Source of the DNA: Rhodococcoides corynebacterioides NBRC 14404
GTDB lineage: Bacteria; Actinomycetota; Actinomycetes; Mycobacteriales; Mycobacteriaceae
Length of the DNA stretch: 64,000 bases
Direction: 5' to 3'
Assembly: GCF_001894765.1 (NCBI RefSeq)
Contig: NZ_BCWV01000008.1
Coordinates: forward strand, 62,001-126,000
A model generated the notes under the pieces. The model searched no databases and was not told the origin of the DNA. It saw only the letters and a program-made list of their open reading frames with translations. Position 1 is the first letter of the stretch. The number at the start of each line of letters is the position of its first letter. Made by a program: the position numbers and the translations under genes. Shown in pieces: positions 16,597 through 26,217 of the stretch.

Positions 16597-17942
16597 GTGC
16601 GGACACCTTCCTCGCGGGTGGGATCGGCTTCGGAGTACTTCGGATCCACGGGCTTGATCAGTTCGTTGGCGACGAACCCGATGGAGAGCAACACGATCAT
16701 CGTGACGAACGCCGGCACGTAGCGGCCGGTGGTGCCCGCCTCACCCAGGTCGGCGATGGCATTGACGATCAGCGGTCCGAGCACCCCGGCGACGGACCAT
16801 GCGGTGAGCAGCCGGCCGTGGATGGCGCCGACCTGGTAGGTCCCGAACAGGTCGCGCAGGTAGGCGGGCACCGTCGCGAACCCGGCGCCGTAGAACGAGA
16901 GGATGACCATGGCGCTGACGAGGAAGAGCACCTTGTTGCTGTTGGTGAAGAGCGAGATGTACAGGTAGAGCAGCGCTCCCACCCCCAGGTACATCCGGTA
17001 GATGTTCTTCCGGCCCACCAGATCCGACACCGACGACCACACGAAGCGGCCGAGCATGTTGGTCAGGGAGAGGAACGCCACGAACCCGGCCGCGGCGGTG
17101 GCGACGGACTCGGGAGCGGTCGGGTCGGGGAAGAAGTCGGTGTAGATGCCGGCGGCGCGCTCGAGGATGCCGATGCCCGCGGTCACGTTGAAGCACAGCA
17201 CGATCCACAGCAGCCAGAACTGCGGCGTCTTCAGGGCGTTGGCCGCGGACACCCGTTGGGTGTGCTCGCCGTCCTTCGGCTCCGGCGGGGTCCACCCGGC
17301 GGGCCGCCAGTCGTCGGCGGGCACGCGGATGAGAATCACGCCGAGCGCCATGAAGACCGCGTAGCCGATGCCGAGGGTGAGAAAGGTGGTGGCGATCGAC
17401 GACGTCGTGTTGCCGCCGTAGGCCGACAGCAGCTTCGTGGTCAACGGGGATGCCACGAGGGCGCCGCCGCCGAAGCCCATGATGGCGATACCGGTGGCCA
17501 TTCCGGGCCGGTCCGGGAACCATTTGATGAGCGTCGACACCGGGGAGATGTAGCCGATGCCGAGGCCGATGCCACCGATCACGCCGTAGCCGAGCACGAC
17601 GAGCCAGAACTGTCCGATCGACATACCGAACGCCGAGACCAGCAGGCCGGTGCAGAAGAAGATCAACGACATCGTCATGGCCCACCGGGGACCGTGCACC
17701 TCCACCTTGGTGCCGAGCACGGCGGCCGACAGGCCGAGCATGACGATGGCGAGCTGGAAGGGCAGTGCGGTGGCGGTGCCGCTCAATCCCAGTGCGGTGT
17801 CGGACGATATGGCGGCCTTGAAGACACTCCAGGCGTAGGCCTGTCCGATCGCGAGGTGGATCGCGAGTGCGGCCGGCGGAACGAGCCATCGACTCCACCC
17901 GGGTGGGGCGACGATGCGTGCGCGTTCGAGTACAGCGGGCAT
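16593..17942 (-). CDS. OFA (oxalate/formate antiporter-type) MFS transporter
   Basis: A 449-aa, 12-TM inner-membrane carrier of the oxalate:formate antiporter (OFA) branch of the MFS, probably exchanging or importing a small carboxylate. Recognisable segments are AIGQAYAWSVFKAAI in TM1, GYGVIGGIGLGIGYISPVSTLIKWFPDRPGMATG (about residues 115-148) and the NMLGRFVWSSVSDLVGRKN loop. I choose ATG 17942 (first residues MPAVLERARIV), preceded by gagagga; the frame is open upstream but does not look coding. It is followed with overlap by a 46-aa small subunit. Confidence 0.87.
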   Translation of the reverse strand: MPAVLERARIVAPPGWSRWLVPPAALAIHLAIGQAYAWSVFKAAISSDTALGLSGTATALPFQLAIVMLGLSAAVLGTKVEVHGPRWAMTMSLIFFCTGLLVSAFGMSIGQFWLVVLGYGVIGGIGLGIGYISPVSTLIKWFPDRPGMATGIAIMGFGGGALVASPLTTKLLSAYGGNTTSSIATTFLTLGIGYAVFMALGVILIRVPADDWRPAGWTPPEPKDGEHTQRVSAANALKTPQFWLLWIVLCFNVTAGIGILERAAGIYTDFFPDPTAPESVATAAAGFVAFLSLTNMLGRFVWSSVSDLVGRKNIYRMYLGVGALLYLYISLFTNSNKVLFLVSAMVILSFYGAGFATVPAYLRDLFGTYQVGAIHGRLLTAWSVAGVLGPLIVNAIADLGEAGTTGRYVPAFVTMIVLLSIGFVANELIKPVDPKYSEADPTREEGVRT

Positions 17943-18045
17943 GGGCGGTGGGTCCTCTCCGATCGTCGGCTCGTGGATCGGTGCCGACACCTCCATCCGA
18001 TCATTCGGAAGGGGGGCTCGGGTGGGATTCCGCCCGATCGGATTC

Positions 18046-19131
18046 TCACCATTGGTCGCGCGAGATCTGGTCGGACACGGAATGGGTGTTGTCCGCCGAG
18101 ATCTCGCGATCGCCGGATCGACCGAGGAGATCCTCGATGCGACGGTCCAGTCCCGCCGTCTGCGCGAGGACGTCCAGCGACCGGTGCTCGACCTCGGCGA
18201 CGGCGATCTCGTCCACCACGCGTGAGAGCGCGGCGACACGGTCGATCACCTGATCCCAGACCGGGATGAGATCGCCGCGGCGACGGAGGATCTCGCGCCG
18301 ACCCTCGTCGTCGATCGCGTCGCCCTGCGCCTCGAACGCGGCGGTCAGATCCGCGTCGAGCGTCGCCAGCGCCACCACGTCGACCGCGATGCCGACCAGT
18401 TCGAGACCGGGGTCGAGCTGGGCCCTCGCCACGGCGAAGAGATCGGTGTGCCAGATGCGCGCGCCCAGAATGCGGTCGTGGTAGGTGCCGGCGAGAAAGC
18501 CGACGGTCTCGTACCGGTCCGTGAAGCGGTCGACGTCGGTTCCGGCCACGGACCGGGCGAGCGCGGCGCCGCGCTCGTGCACCGGCTCGAGCCGTTCGGC
18601 CGCCAGTCCACCGAGAATCTCCCTCGCCCGACCCAGCGGACCGGGTCCGGCCCCGAGCGGGGCAGGGGTGTGACACAGCGCCTCGAACAGGCCGGTGCGT
18701 TGATCGACGTCCAGGTGCAGGCCGTCGCGCCGGTCCCGGCGGATCGCGCGTACGCCGGTGGCGTAGTGGGCCGAGCTCATGACGAATCGCGTCCGCAGAC
18801 CCCCGAGGCGCCGCGACAGCAACGCTTTCCGCTGCATCAGCGCCACCCGTGTCGGACCCGCGCGGCCGGCGGACAGCCGCTCCTCGATCCAATCGAGCTC
18901 GCGCACCAGCGGACGCAGTGCCGCGAAGCCTCCGATGGCCGGGAAGCGGCGGCCGGCGCGCAGCCGCGCGAGGGCGACCGTCCGGACGCCCTCGTCCACC
19001 CGACCCAGTGCGTAGAGCAGCGCGGCACGGTCGGACAGCGGCTCGTGGACCGCGTCGATGCGGGCGGACTCCGCGATGCGGCGTACGGCATCCGCGCGCC
19101 GAGCGCGATCGTCGGTGGGATCACCGGGCAT
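18046..19131 (-). CDS. Hypothetical protein, 361 aa, mostly helical
   Basis: I do not recognise a family. The protein is rich in Arg, Ala, Asp and Glu, with long predicted helices and no membrane segment or signal peptide. The N-terminus (about residues 5-70) has an alternating Ala/Arg pattern (ARRADAVRRIAESARID). The middle has GTYHDRILGARIWHTDLFAVARAQ, and the C-terminus has EVEHRSLDVLAQTAGLDRRIEDLLG. ATG 19131 is the first in frame. It is divergent from malQ and lies 103 bp upstream of the OFA transporter on the same strand. No function is proposed. Confidence 0.65.
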   Translation of the reverse strand: MPGDPTDDRARRADAVRRIAESARIDAVHEPLSDRAALLYALGRVDEGVRTVALARLRAGRRFPAIGGFAALRPLVRELDWIEERLSAGRAGPTRVALMQRKALLSRRLGGLRTRFVMSSAHYATGVRAIRRDRRDGLHLDVDQRTGLFEALCHTPAPLGAGPGPLGRAREILGGLAAERLEPVHERGAALARSVAGTDVDRFTDRYETVGFLAGTYHDRILGARIWHTDLFAVARAQLDPGLELVGIAVDVVALATLDADLTAAFEAQGDAIDDEGRREILRRRGDLIPVWDQVIDRVAALSRVVDEIAVAEVEHRSLDVLAQTAGLDRRIEDLLGRSGDREISADNTHSVSDQISRDQW

Positions 19132-19270
19132 TCGTCACACCTCGCTGGAAGCCGGACCGGGTTCGTCGGACCTCTCCATCGTTCCAGACCGTCGTCGCGT
19201 CCCCGTCCCACCGCGGCGGCCTCGGCCCACGATGACGCGTCGACCGCGTGCCGCCTCTACGATCGATCGG

Positions 19271-21373
19271 GTGACCGACATCGATCGCCTCCGCACGCTC
19301 GCCGACCTCCACGGCGTCGCGACGTCGTACGAAGGATGGGACAAGACCCGTCGCGACGTCGCCGAATCCACCCTGCGCGCGGTCCTCGGCGCACTCGACG
19401 TCGACGCGAGCACCGACGCAGCGGCCGACGCCGCCATCGCCGCGCACGACGAGGCGCCGTGGCGACGCACGCTGCCGCCGTCCGTCGTCACCGTGGCGGG
19501 TGCGGACCGCGACGTGCCGGTGCACGTTCCGCACGGTGCCTCGGTGACGCTGTCGGTCGAGACCGAGAGCGGCGCGCGCCGCGAAGCGCAGCAGCGCGAC
19601 GTGTGGGTCGACCCCCGCGACGTCGACGGCGCCCTCGTCGGCCGCGCGACCTTCGCCCTGCCCACCGACCTCGAACCCGGGTGGCACACGCTCGTCGCGG
19701 AGGTCGACGGTGCCGACGCGCCGTCGTCGTGCACCCTCGTGGTGACCCCGCCGGTGCTCTCGACCACTGCGGCACTGTCGGACCGGCAACGCTGGGGCGT
19801 CCTGGCGCAGCTCTACTCCGTGCGGTCCCCGCGGTCCTGGGGGATCGGCGATTTCGCGGACCTCGCCGACATGGCGTCGATTCTCGGCGAGGACCACGGC
19901 GCGGACTACGTGTTGGTGAACCCGTTGCACGCGGCAGCGCCGCGGCCGCCGATCGAGGCCTCGCCCTACCTGCCCACGACCCGCCGGTTCGTCAACCCGC
20001 TGTACATCCGGGTCGAGAACATCCAGGAGACGGCGATGCTCCCGCGGGACAAGTACGCGCGTATCCGCGACGCCGCCAGGCGACTGCACCGCGCGAACAC
20101 TCGGACCGACACGATCGACCGGGACAAGTCCTTCCGCGCCAAGCTGCGCGCTCTCGAGGCCGTGTTCCTGGTGCCGCGCAGTCCGGCCCGCGAAGCGGCG
20201 TTCGCCGCGTTCCGTCGCGAGGAGGGCGAAGGGCTCTACAACTTCGCCACCTGGTGCGCGCTGACGGAGAAGTTGTCGCCGTCCGACGAGCGGTGGCGGA
20301 CCAAGGCCGCCGGGCCCCGCACTCCCTGGGTCGAGCGGCAGCAGGTGAAGCTGGCGCACCGCATCGACTTCCACTGCTGGCTGCAGTGGATCTGCGACGA
20401 GCAGCTGGCCGACGCGCAGGCGGCCGCGCACACCGCCGGCATGGACATCGGCGTCGTCCACGACCTGGCCGTCGGTGTCGCGCGGGGCGGCGCGGACGCG
20501 TGGTCGCTGGGCTCCGCGCTGGCGGAGGGAGTCACGGTCGGAGCACCGCCCGACGACTTCAATCAGCAGGGCCAGCAATGGAATCAACCGCCGTGGCGGC
20601 CGGATCGGTTGGCCGAGTTGGGGTACGCGCCGTACCGCGACATGCTGCGCACCGTCCTCAAGCACGCCGGCGGGCTCCGGGTCGATCACATCCTCGGCCT
20701 GTTCCGCCTCTGGTGGATCCCCACCGACGCGGCGTCGCCGGCGGAGGGCACGTACGTCACCTACGACCACGAAGCGCTCATCGGCATCCTCGTCCTCGAG
20801 GCCGACCGGGCGGGCGCCGTGGTGGTCGGCGAGGATCTCGGCGTGTTCGAGCCCGTGGTGCAGGAGTACCTGGCGTCGAGAGGCGTTCTGGGAACGTCGA
20901 TTCTGTGGTTCGAGCGGGACGACGACGGTCCGATCGATCCCGCCGAGTACCGCGAACTGTGCCTCACCTCGGTCACCACCCACGACCTGCCGCCCACCGC
21001 GGGATACCTGGCGGGCGAACACATCGACCTGCGGGCTCGGTTGGGCCTGCTCGAACGCGACGTCGACTCCGAACGCGAGCAGGACGAGGCGCAGCGGGAG
21101 TCGGTGCTGGACCTGGCACGTCGACACGGATTGCTGCCCGACGACGCGTCGACGACCGACACCGTTGCCGCCCTGCACCGTCTGATCCAACGCAGCCCGT
21201 CCCTGCTACTCGGGGTGGCGCTGGTGGACATGGTCGGCGAGCACCGCATCCAGAATCAGCCGGGGACGGACGAGACGCAGTATCAGAACTGGCGGATTCC
21301 GTTGGCGGACAGCGCCGGTCGAGCGGTGTCCGTGGAGGACCTGCGCCGCGTGCCGTCGCTGATCGAGGACTGA
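19271..21373 (+). CDS. malQ: 4-alpha-glucanotransferase (amylomaltase)
   Basis: A 700-aa GH77 amylomaltase that transfers alpha-1,4-glucan segments between malto-oligosaccharides in glycogen and maltodextrin metabolism. It has the extended actinobacterial N-terminal domain (about residues 1-170). The TIM-barrel core includes WGIGDFADL, DYVLVNPLHA, GLRVDHILGLF with the nucleophilic Asp (about 473), VVGEDLGVF with the acid/base Glu (about 521) and VTTHDLPPTAGY. The start is taken at GTG 19271, where the family's N-terminal sequence begins; ATG 19232 in frame is an alternative. It is a single gene ended by a bidirectional hairpin. Confidence 0.92.
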   Translation: MTDIDRLRTLADLHGVATSYEGWDKTRRDVAESTLRAVLGALDVDASTDAAADAAIAAHDEAPWRRTLPPSVVTVAGADRDVPVHVPHGASVTLSVETESGARREAQQRDVWVDPRDVDGALVGRATFALPTDLEPGWHTLVAEVDGADAPSSCTLVVTPPVLSTTAALSDRQRWGVLAQLYSVRSPRSWGIGDFADLADMASILGEDHGADYVLVNPLHAAAPRPPIEASPYLPTTRRFVNPLYIRVENIQETAMLPRDKYARIRDAARRLHRANTRTDTIDRDKSFRAKLRALEAVFLVPRSPAREAAFAAFRREEGEGLYNFATWCALTEKLSPSDERWRTKAAGPRTPWVERQQVKLAHRIDFHCWLQWICDEQLADAQAAAHTAGMDIGVVHDLAVGVARGGADAWSLGSALAEGVTVGAPPDDFNQQGQQWNQPPWRPDRLAELGYAPYRDMLRTVLKHAGGLRVDHILGLFRLWWIPTDAASPAEGTYVTYDHEALIGILVLEADRAGAVVVGEDLGVFEPVVQEYLASRGVLGTSILWFERDDDGPIDPAEYRELCLTSVTTHDLPPTAGYLAGEHIDLRARLGLLERDVDSEREQDEAQRESVLDLARRHGLLPDDASTTDTVAALHRLIQRSPSLLLGVALVDMVGEHRIQNQPGTDETQYQNWRIPLADSAGRAVSVEDLRRVPSLIED

Positions 21374-21379
21374 GCGCGG

Positions 21380-21408
21380 CCCGGGTGCGGCGTTGCGCCG
21401 CACCCGGG
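21380..21408. terminator. Bidirectional hairpin between malQ and the reductase gene
   Basis: A perfect 13-bp stem cccgggtgcggcg / cgccgcacccggg with a 3-nt loop sits 6 bp after the malQ stop and 5 bp from the stop of the convergent flavoprotein gene. It can serve both transcripts. Confidence 0.8.
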
Positions 21409-21413
21409 CGAGG

Positions 21414-22595
21414 TCACAGTGCGCCGACGAGGTCCTCGTGCGAGCGCGGCGCGTCGGACTTCAACATCTCCTTGGCCTCGTCGAGGCCCTCCCAGACGTT
21501 CCACATCAGCACCCCGCGCAACACCGAGTTCTCGTCGAGGTAGTAGACGACGCCCTCCTTACCCGGTGTCTTCCAGTCCTCGACGGTGGTCAGCTCGGTG
21601 CTCATCGTCCCGACGGCCTGATAGCCGTTGTCGTAGACGTCCGAGTAGAAGTACGGAGTGTAGGTGTAGGGATCGGTGGAGCCTGCCATGATGCGGCCCG
21701 CGGTCGTGCCCATCTCGTTGGCGTTGTCGACGTGCTCGATGCGGCGACGGCCGAGGATCGCGTCCGGGTAGTTGGCGACGTCGCCGGCCGCGTAGACGTC
21801 CGGATCCGCGGTCCGGAGGTGCTCGTCGACGACGATGCCGTTGTCGACCTCGAGGCCGGCCTGCTCGGCCAGCTCCACATTGGGCTTCACGCCGAGACCG
21901 AAGACGACGGCGTCCGCGTCCAGCGTCGACCCGTCGTCGAGCGTCAGGGTGACCGACGAGCCCGATTGCTGCCCGGAGGACACCTTCACGCCCGTGCGGA
22001 CGGTGACGTCGTGGTCGACGAAGCTCCGATGGAACTCGCGCGCCAGGGTCTCCGGGAACATGTGTCCGCCGACGACGTCGTCGCTGGTGACGAGCGTGAC
22101 CGTGACGCCGTTCTGGGACAACGCGGCCGCGATCTCGGTGCCGATGTACCCCCCGCCGACGACGGCGACGTGCGTGCCCTCGGACGCGAGCGCGCGCAAC
22201 CGGCGGTAGTCGGCGAACGTGCGGAAGTAGACGACCCGCTCCGACGGCGGCAGGTCGAGCTGCGTCGGCGAGGCGCCGGTCGCGAGCAGCAGCGACCGGT
22301 AGGTGTGGGTGTCTCCCGCATCGGTGGTGATCGTGTGGGCGTCGCGGTCGAGTCCGGTCACGGTGGTACCCGTGACGACCGTGGCGCCGGTCTCCTCGGT
22401 GCCCAGCGGCACCTTGTCGGTGGTGAACTCCTCGTCGGTCCACAGCTTCTTGCTCAGCGCAGGACGGGTGTACGGGGCGTCGACGTCGTTGCCGACGACG
22501 AGAATCGAGCCCTCCGGGTCCTGCTCGCGAATCCCCTTCGCGGCATTGTCGGCGACCATGCCGCCCCCGACGATGATGTAGTCGTACTCGGACAC
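21414..22595 (-). CDS. FAD-dependent oxidoreductase, ferredoxin-reductase type
   Basis: A 393-aa pyridine-nucleotide disulfide-oxidoreductase-fold flavoprotein resembling ferredoxin/rubredoxin:NAD reductases. It has an N-terminal FAD motif YIIVGGGMVADNAAKGIR (residues about 5-22), the ATGASP strand, a second dinucleotide motif VAVVGGGYIGTEIA for NAD(P)H (about 145-158) and the late FAD motif VYAAGDVA. I place the start at GTG 22595, right before the first beta strand; the upstream in-frame ATG adds 34 Arg-rich residues foreign to the family. A partner ferredoxin or oxygenase is not adjacent. It could also act as a monodehydroascorbate- or AIF-like NADH oxidase. Confidence 0.85.
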   Translation of the reverse strand: MSEYDYIIVGGGMVADNAAKGIREQDPEGSILVVGNDVDAPYTRPALSKKLWTDEEFTTDKVPLGTEETGATVVTGTTVTGLDRDAHTITTDAGDTHTYRSLLLATGASPTQLDLPPSERVVYFRTFADYRRLRALASEGTHVAVVGGGYIGTEIAAALSQNGVTVTLVTSDDVVGGHMFPETLAREFHRSFVDHDVTVRTGVKVSSGQQSGSSVTLTLDDGSTLDADAVVFGLGVKPNVELAEQAGLEVDNGIVVDEHLRTADPDVYAAGDVANYPDAILGRRRIEHVDNANEMGTTAGRIMAGSTDPYTYTPYFYSDVYDNGYQAVGTMSTELTTVEDWKTPGKEGVVYYLDENSVLRGVLMWNVWEGLDEAKEMLKSDAPRSHEDLVGAL

Positions 22596-22837
22596 CACGA
22601 ACCCCGTTCTGTCGTCTACCTGCGAGCGCCGGGGCGGAGTCGATGATCGCCGCGCCCGGCCGTGGCCGTCGGATAGCCGCAGCCGTTGCCTCCTCAAACG
22701 TCCGGCGAGCCTCAGGCCGGTGCTCGTGCGAGGCGATTCGTGTCGGTGGCTCGTGGTGCGATGACTTTCGGCGGCGGCGCGAGTCAGTCGTAGGTCGGCA
22801 GAACACCGGGCGAGACCGTGGGCGAGAAGGGGAGAAC

Positions 22838-23848
22838 ATGGGCAGACGGGGAGATTCCGGAACGGCCATCGTGGCCACCGGGCTGGTCAAACACTACGGA
22901 GACGTCCACGCCCTCGACGGGCTGGACCTCGAGGTCCAGGAGGGGACGGTGATGGCGCTGCTCGGCCCCAACGGCGCGGGCAAGACCACCACCATTCGCG
23001 TCCTCACCACCCTGTTGAAGGCGGATACCGGGACGGCCACCGTCGCCGGCCTCGACGTGGTGACGGACGCGGCCGAGCTGCGCTCGCGGATCGGGGTGTC
23101 GGGGCAGTACTCGGCGGTGGACGAGTACCTCACGGGGTTCGAGAACCTCGACATGGTGGGCCGGCTCTACCACCTGGGCGCCAAGCGCAGCCGAGCGCGG
23201 GCGCGCGAGCTGCTCGAGCGATTCGACCTGGTCGACGCCGGGGATCGGCCCGTCAAGGGCTATTCCGGGGGCATGCGTCGGCGGCTCGATCTGGCGGGCG
23301 CGCTGGTCGCCGACCCGCCCGTCCTCTTCCTCGACGAGCCCACCACGGGCCTCGACCCGCGGGCTCGCATCGATCTGTGGGCGGTCATCGACGAGCTCGT
23401 GGCGGCCGGCACCACCCTGCTGCTCACCACGCAATACCTCGAAGAGGCGGACCGCCTCGCGGATCGCATCGCGGTGATCGACCACGGCGTCGTGATCGAA
23501 CGGGGCACGGCGGACGATCTCAAGTCCCGCGTGGGCGGTTCGCGCATCGACCTGACCCTCGCGACGGCGGAGGACCTGAGCACGGCAGTGGAGATCCTCG
23601 GCCGACCGGCCGGTGAGGTCACGGCCGACGAGTCGTCGCGGCGGCTCACGCTGCCCGCGTCCGACGGAGCCATCACCCTGTCCGACGCGTTGCTCGCCCT
23701 GCGGGAGCGAGGAATCGTGCCCACCGATGCCTCGCTGGCCAAGCCGAGCCTCGACGACGTGTTCCTCACACTGACCGGTCGCGCCACGGCCGACGACACC
23801 GACGCCACCGACGCCACTGCGTCCGCCTCGACAGGATCCGCCCGATGA
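22838..23848 (+). CDS. ABC transporter ATP-binding protein, DrrA-like
   Basis: A 336-aa ATPase of the daunorubicin-resistance (DrrA) subfamily, energising drug or lipid export. Walker A GPNGAGKTT (about residues 44-52), signature YSGGMRRRLD, Walker B VLFLDEPTTGLD and a switch TTQYLEEAD are intact. The C-terminal DrrA-specific domain (about 240-320) contains LALRERGI and PSLDDVFLTLTG. ATG 22838 follows ggagaa. It overlaps the permease gene by ATGA. Substrate unknown. Confidence 0.9.
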   Translation: MGRRGDSGTAIVATGLVKHYGDVHALDGLDLEVQEGTVMALLGPNGAGKTTTIRVLTTLLKADTGTATVAGLDVVTDAAELRSRIGVSGQYSAVDEYLTGFENLDMVGRLYHLGAKRSRARARELLERFDLVDAGDRPVKGYSGGMRRRLDLAGALVADPPVLFLDEPTTGLDPRARIDLWAVIDELVAAGTTLLLTTQYLEEADRLADRIAVIDHGVVIERGTADDLKSRVGGSRIDLTLATAEDLSTAVEILGRPAGEVTADESSRRLTLPASDGAITLSDALLALRERGIVPTDASLAKPSLDDVFLTLTGRATADDTDATDATASASTGSAR

Positions 23849-24648
23849 CCGCTCCCCTGCTCGCCCTGTCCGACGGCGCCACCATCGCCCGCCGCAATCT
23901 CATCAAGCTCAAGCGCGTGCCGGACCTGATCGTGTTCACGCTGCTCTCGCCGATCATGTTCGTGCTGGTCTTCGCGTACATCTTCGGCTCGGCCATCGAC
24001 GTTCCCGGAACGTCGTATCGCGAATTCCTGATCGCGGGCATCTTCGTCCAGACCGTGATCTTCGGGTCGACGTGGACCGGGCTCGGATTGGCCGAGGACA
24101 TGCAGAAGGGCATCATCGATCGGTTCCGAACTCTGCCGATGGCGCCGTCCGCCGTCCTGGTGGGTCGGACCAGCAGCGACATCGTCATCAACGTGATCTC
24201 GCTGGTGGTCATGTCGCTGACCGGACTGGTGGTCGGCTGGCGCATCCGATCGTCGTTCCTCGAGGCCCTCGCCGGGTTCGCGTTGCTGCTGCTCTTCGCC
24301 TACGCGCTGTCGTGGGTCATGGCGGTCATCGGGCTGTGGATCCGCACACCGGAGGTGTTCAACAACGCCACCTTCATCGTCATCTTCCCGCTGACGTTCA
24401 TCGCGAACACGTTCGTCCAGAGCTCGGACCTGCCGGGTCCTCTCCAGACGGTGGCCGAGTGGAACCCCATCTCCGCGATCACCCAGGCGTGCCGTGAACT
24501 GTTCGGCAACACGAGTGCTCAGGTACCGGTTCCCGATGCGTGGCCGCTGCAGCACCCCGTCCTTGCCACCCTGGGATGGTCTGTGCTGATCCTGGTGGTG
24601 TTCGTGCCGCTCGCCATTCGCCGCTACGCCAAAGCGGTCAGCCGTTGA
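23845..24648 (+). CDS. ABC-2 type transporter permease, DrrB-like
   Basis: A 267-aa membrane protein with six predicted helices of the ABC-2/DrrB family, the transmembrane partner of the preceding ATPase. The N-terminal amphipathic segment ARRNLIKLKRVPDLIVFTLLSPIMFVLVFAYIFG and the GLAEDMQKGIIDRFRTLPM loop (about residues 80-98) are typical. The two genes form a minimal exporter operon with no linked regulator or biosynthetic genes. Confidence 0.9.
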   Translation: MTAPLLALSDGATIARRNLIKLKRVPDLIVFTLLSPIMFVLVFAYIFGSAIDVPGTSYREFLIAGIFVQTVIFGSTWTGLGLAEDMQKGIIDRFRTLPMAPSAVLVGRTSSDIVINVISLVVMSLTGLVVGWRIRSSFLEALAGFALLLLFAYALSWVMAVIGLWIRTPEVFNNATFIVIFPLTFIANTFVQSSDLPGPLQTVAEWNPISAITQACRELFGNTSAQVPVPDAWPLQHPVLATLGWSVLILVVFVPLAIRRYAKAVSR

Positions 24649-24692
24649 CCCTGCCCGGGGCTCGTTCACAGTCACGTCTCACGAATATCGTG

Positions 24693-24698
24693 TAGACA
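24693..24698 (+). promoter_or_regulatory. Candidate -10 for a leaderless transcript
   Basis: The extended hexamer tgtagaca (tagaca at 24693-24698) lies 9 bases before the GTG at 24708. With normal spacing the transcript would begin at or just before the start codon, giving a leaderless mRNA. There is no Shine-Dalgarno sequence before this GTG, which agrees. A 5-bp dyad cacga-ata-tcgtg at 24680-24692 just precedes it. Confidence 0.35.
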
Positions 24699-24707
24699 CT
24701 GGGTCCT

Positions 24708-26183
24708 GTGACCGCCATCGAGAACGCGTCGACCTCTGCTGCCGCATCGGCACCCGCCCGCGCCGGTGCGGCAGCCCGCGTGCGGGCGTCACGGGTGGGG
24801 CGTGCGCGGTTCGGGCGTACCGAGTTCCTGCTCCCGGCCGCGGCCTTCTTTCTGCTCGCACCGCTCTACGCGGCCCTCTCCGTGACGGGCCACTACCAGG
24901 GCCGCACGTCCGGATTCGACCTCGGCATCTTCGTCCAGCAGATCTCGTCCTACGCGGACGGGCGTGCCCCCACCTCGGATCTGCTCGGTACCGGCTGGAA
25001 CACGCTCGGCGATCACTTCTCGCCGATCACGGTGCTGCTCGCCCCCTTCTACGCGGTGGCTCCCGCTCCCGAGACGCTGCTGGTGGCGCAGGCCGTCCTG
25101 TTCGCCGTCGGCGTCGTTCCTCTCACCCGATGGGCACACCGCGCGCTCGGCGTCGTTCCCGCCGTGGTGGTCGCCGTGGGATACGGGCTGTCCTGGGGAC
25201 TGCAGTCCGCCCTGAACTTCGACTTCCACGAGATCGCGTTCGCCGTCCCACTCCTCGCGTTCGCGATGTCCGCCCTCGGCCAGGGGCGGTGGCGCAGCGC
25301 AGCTCTGTGGACGCTGCCGCTGGTCTGGGTGAAGGAGGACATGGGTCTGACGGTCGTCGTCATCGGAGCGCTGATCGCCGTGTGGACCACCGGGCGAGAC
25401 CGCGTGGTCGGCGTGCTGACCGCGGCGTGGGGCGCCCTGTGGACCGTGCTCGCGGTGGCGGTGATCGTGCCGGCGCTCAGCCCGGACGACGCCTACGGAC
25501 AGGGATCCAAGCTGCCGCCGCTGTCGGAGGGCATCGCGGAGACCACCCACGGTCTGGTGAGCGGCGATCCCCGTGCTGCGACCATCCTGTTGCTCCTCGC
25601 GATCACCGGCTTCGCCGCCCTGCGGTCTCCGATCGTCCTGGTCGCGGTCCCCACGGTCGCGTGGCGTTTCCTCAGCGACAACACCAACTTCTGGAAGCCG
25701 ATCTTCCACTACAACGCCGTACTCATGCCGATCCTGTTCGCCGCGCTGATCGACGCCCTGGTGCGCGGACGGACGCGGGGCGAACTCTCACGTCGGGCGG
25801 AACGCCTGGTGCTCGCCGCGGTCGCCGCCGTGGCCCTGATCGCGCTGCCCTTCCAACCCGTGGCTCGGCTCGCCTCCGCCGACGGGTGGCGCGTCGATCC
25901 CCGCATCGAGACGGTGCGCGAGGTGAGCGCGGACATCCCCCGCGACGCCAGAGTGTCCGCGTCGAACGATCTGGTGCCCCATCTCGTCGCCACGCACCCC
26001 ACGACGGTCTTCCCGCAGCGTCCGTCGGACTCGACCACACCCGAGTGGATCCTGGTCGACCAGGCACGACCTCCGGGCTGGCCGCAGAACGCCGAGGGTG
26101 ACCGCCGAGCAGTGAGCACGGCGCTGGCCGACGGGTACCGCGTGGTCGAGGACGTGAACGGCATCCTCGTTCTTCGGCGCTGA
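24708..26183 (+). CDS. DUF2079 polytopic membrane protein
   Basis: A 491-aa integral membrane protein of family DUF2079, related in topology to GT-C glycosyltransferases. After a basic, Ala-rich cytoplasmic N-terminus (about residues 1-40), about ten hydrophobic helices follow. The first extracytoplasmic loop has the conserved GRTSGFDLGIFVQQISSYADG and NTLGDHFSPI motif with acidic residues, and later FDFHEIAF and LVWVKEDMG. The C-terminal 100 residues form a soluble, extracytoplasmic domain. Whether it transfers sugars is unknown. Confidence 0.8.
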   Translation: MTAIENASTSAAASAPARAGAAARVRASRVGRARFGRTEFLLPAAAFFLLAPLYAALSVTGHYQGRTSGFDLGIFVQQISSYADGRAPTSDLLGTGWNTLGDHFSPITVLLAPFYAVAPAPETLLVAQAVLFAVGVVPLTRWAHRALGVVPAVVVAVGYGLSWGLQSALNFDFHEIAFAVPLLAFAMSALGQGRWRSAALWTLPLVWVKEDMGLTVVVIGALIAVWTTGRDRVVGVLTAAWGALWTVLAVAVIVPALSPDDAYGQGSKLPPLSEGIAETTHGLVSGDPRAATILLLLAITGFAALRSPIVLVAVPTVAWRFLSDNTNFWKPIFHYNAVLMPILFAALIDALVRGRTRGELSRRAERLVLAAVAAVALIALPFQPVARLASADGWRVDPRIETVREVSADIPRDARVSASNDLVPHLVATHPTTVFPQRPSDSTTPEWILVDQARPPGWPQNAEGDRRAVSTALADGYRVVEDVNGILVLRR

Positions 26184-26217
26184 CGCCGGGAAGGTGGGGC
26201 GGACCGGAAATCGGGGT

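Noticed and set aside
16256..16606. 116-aa minus-strand frame over the MFS small subunit
   Set aside because: It is in a different frame, Arg/Ser-rich and overlaps two better-supported genes; the 46-aa frame has the membrane span and the GTGA overlap.
22643..22837. N-terminal extension of the DrrA-like ATPase
   Set aside because: The extra 65 residues are Arg-rich and unlike the family; ATG 22838 has ggagaa directly upstream.
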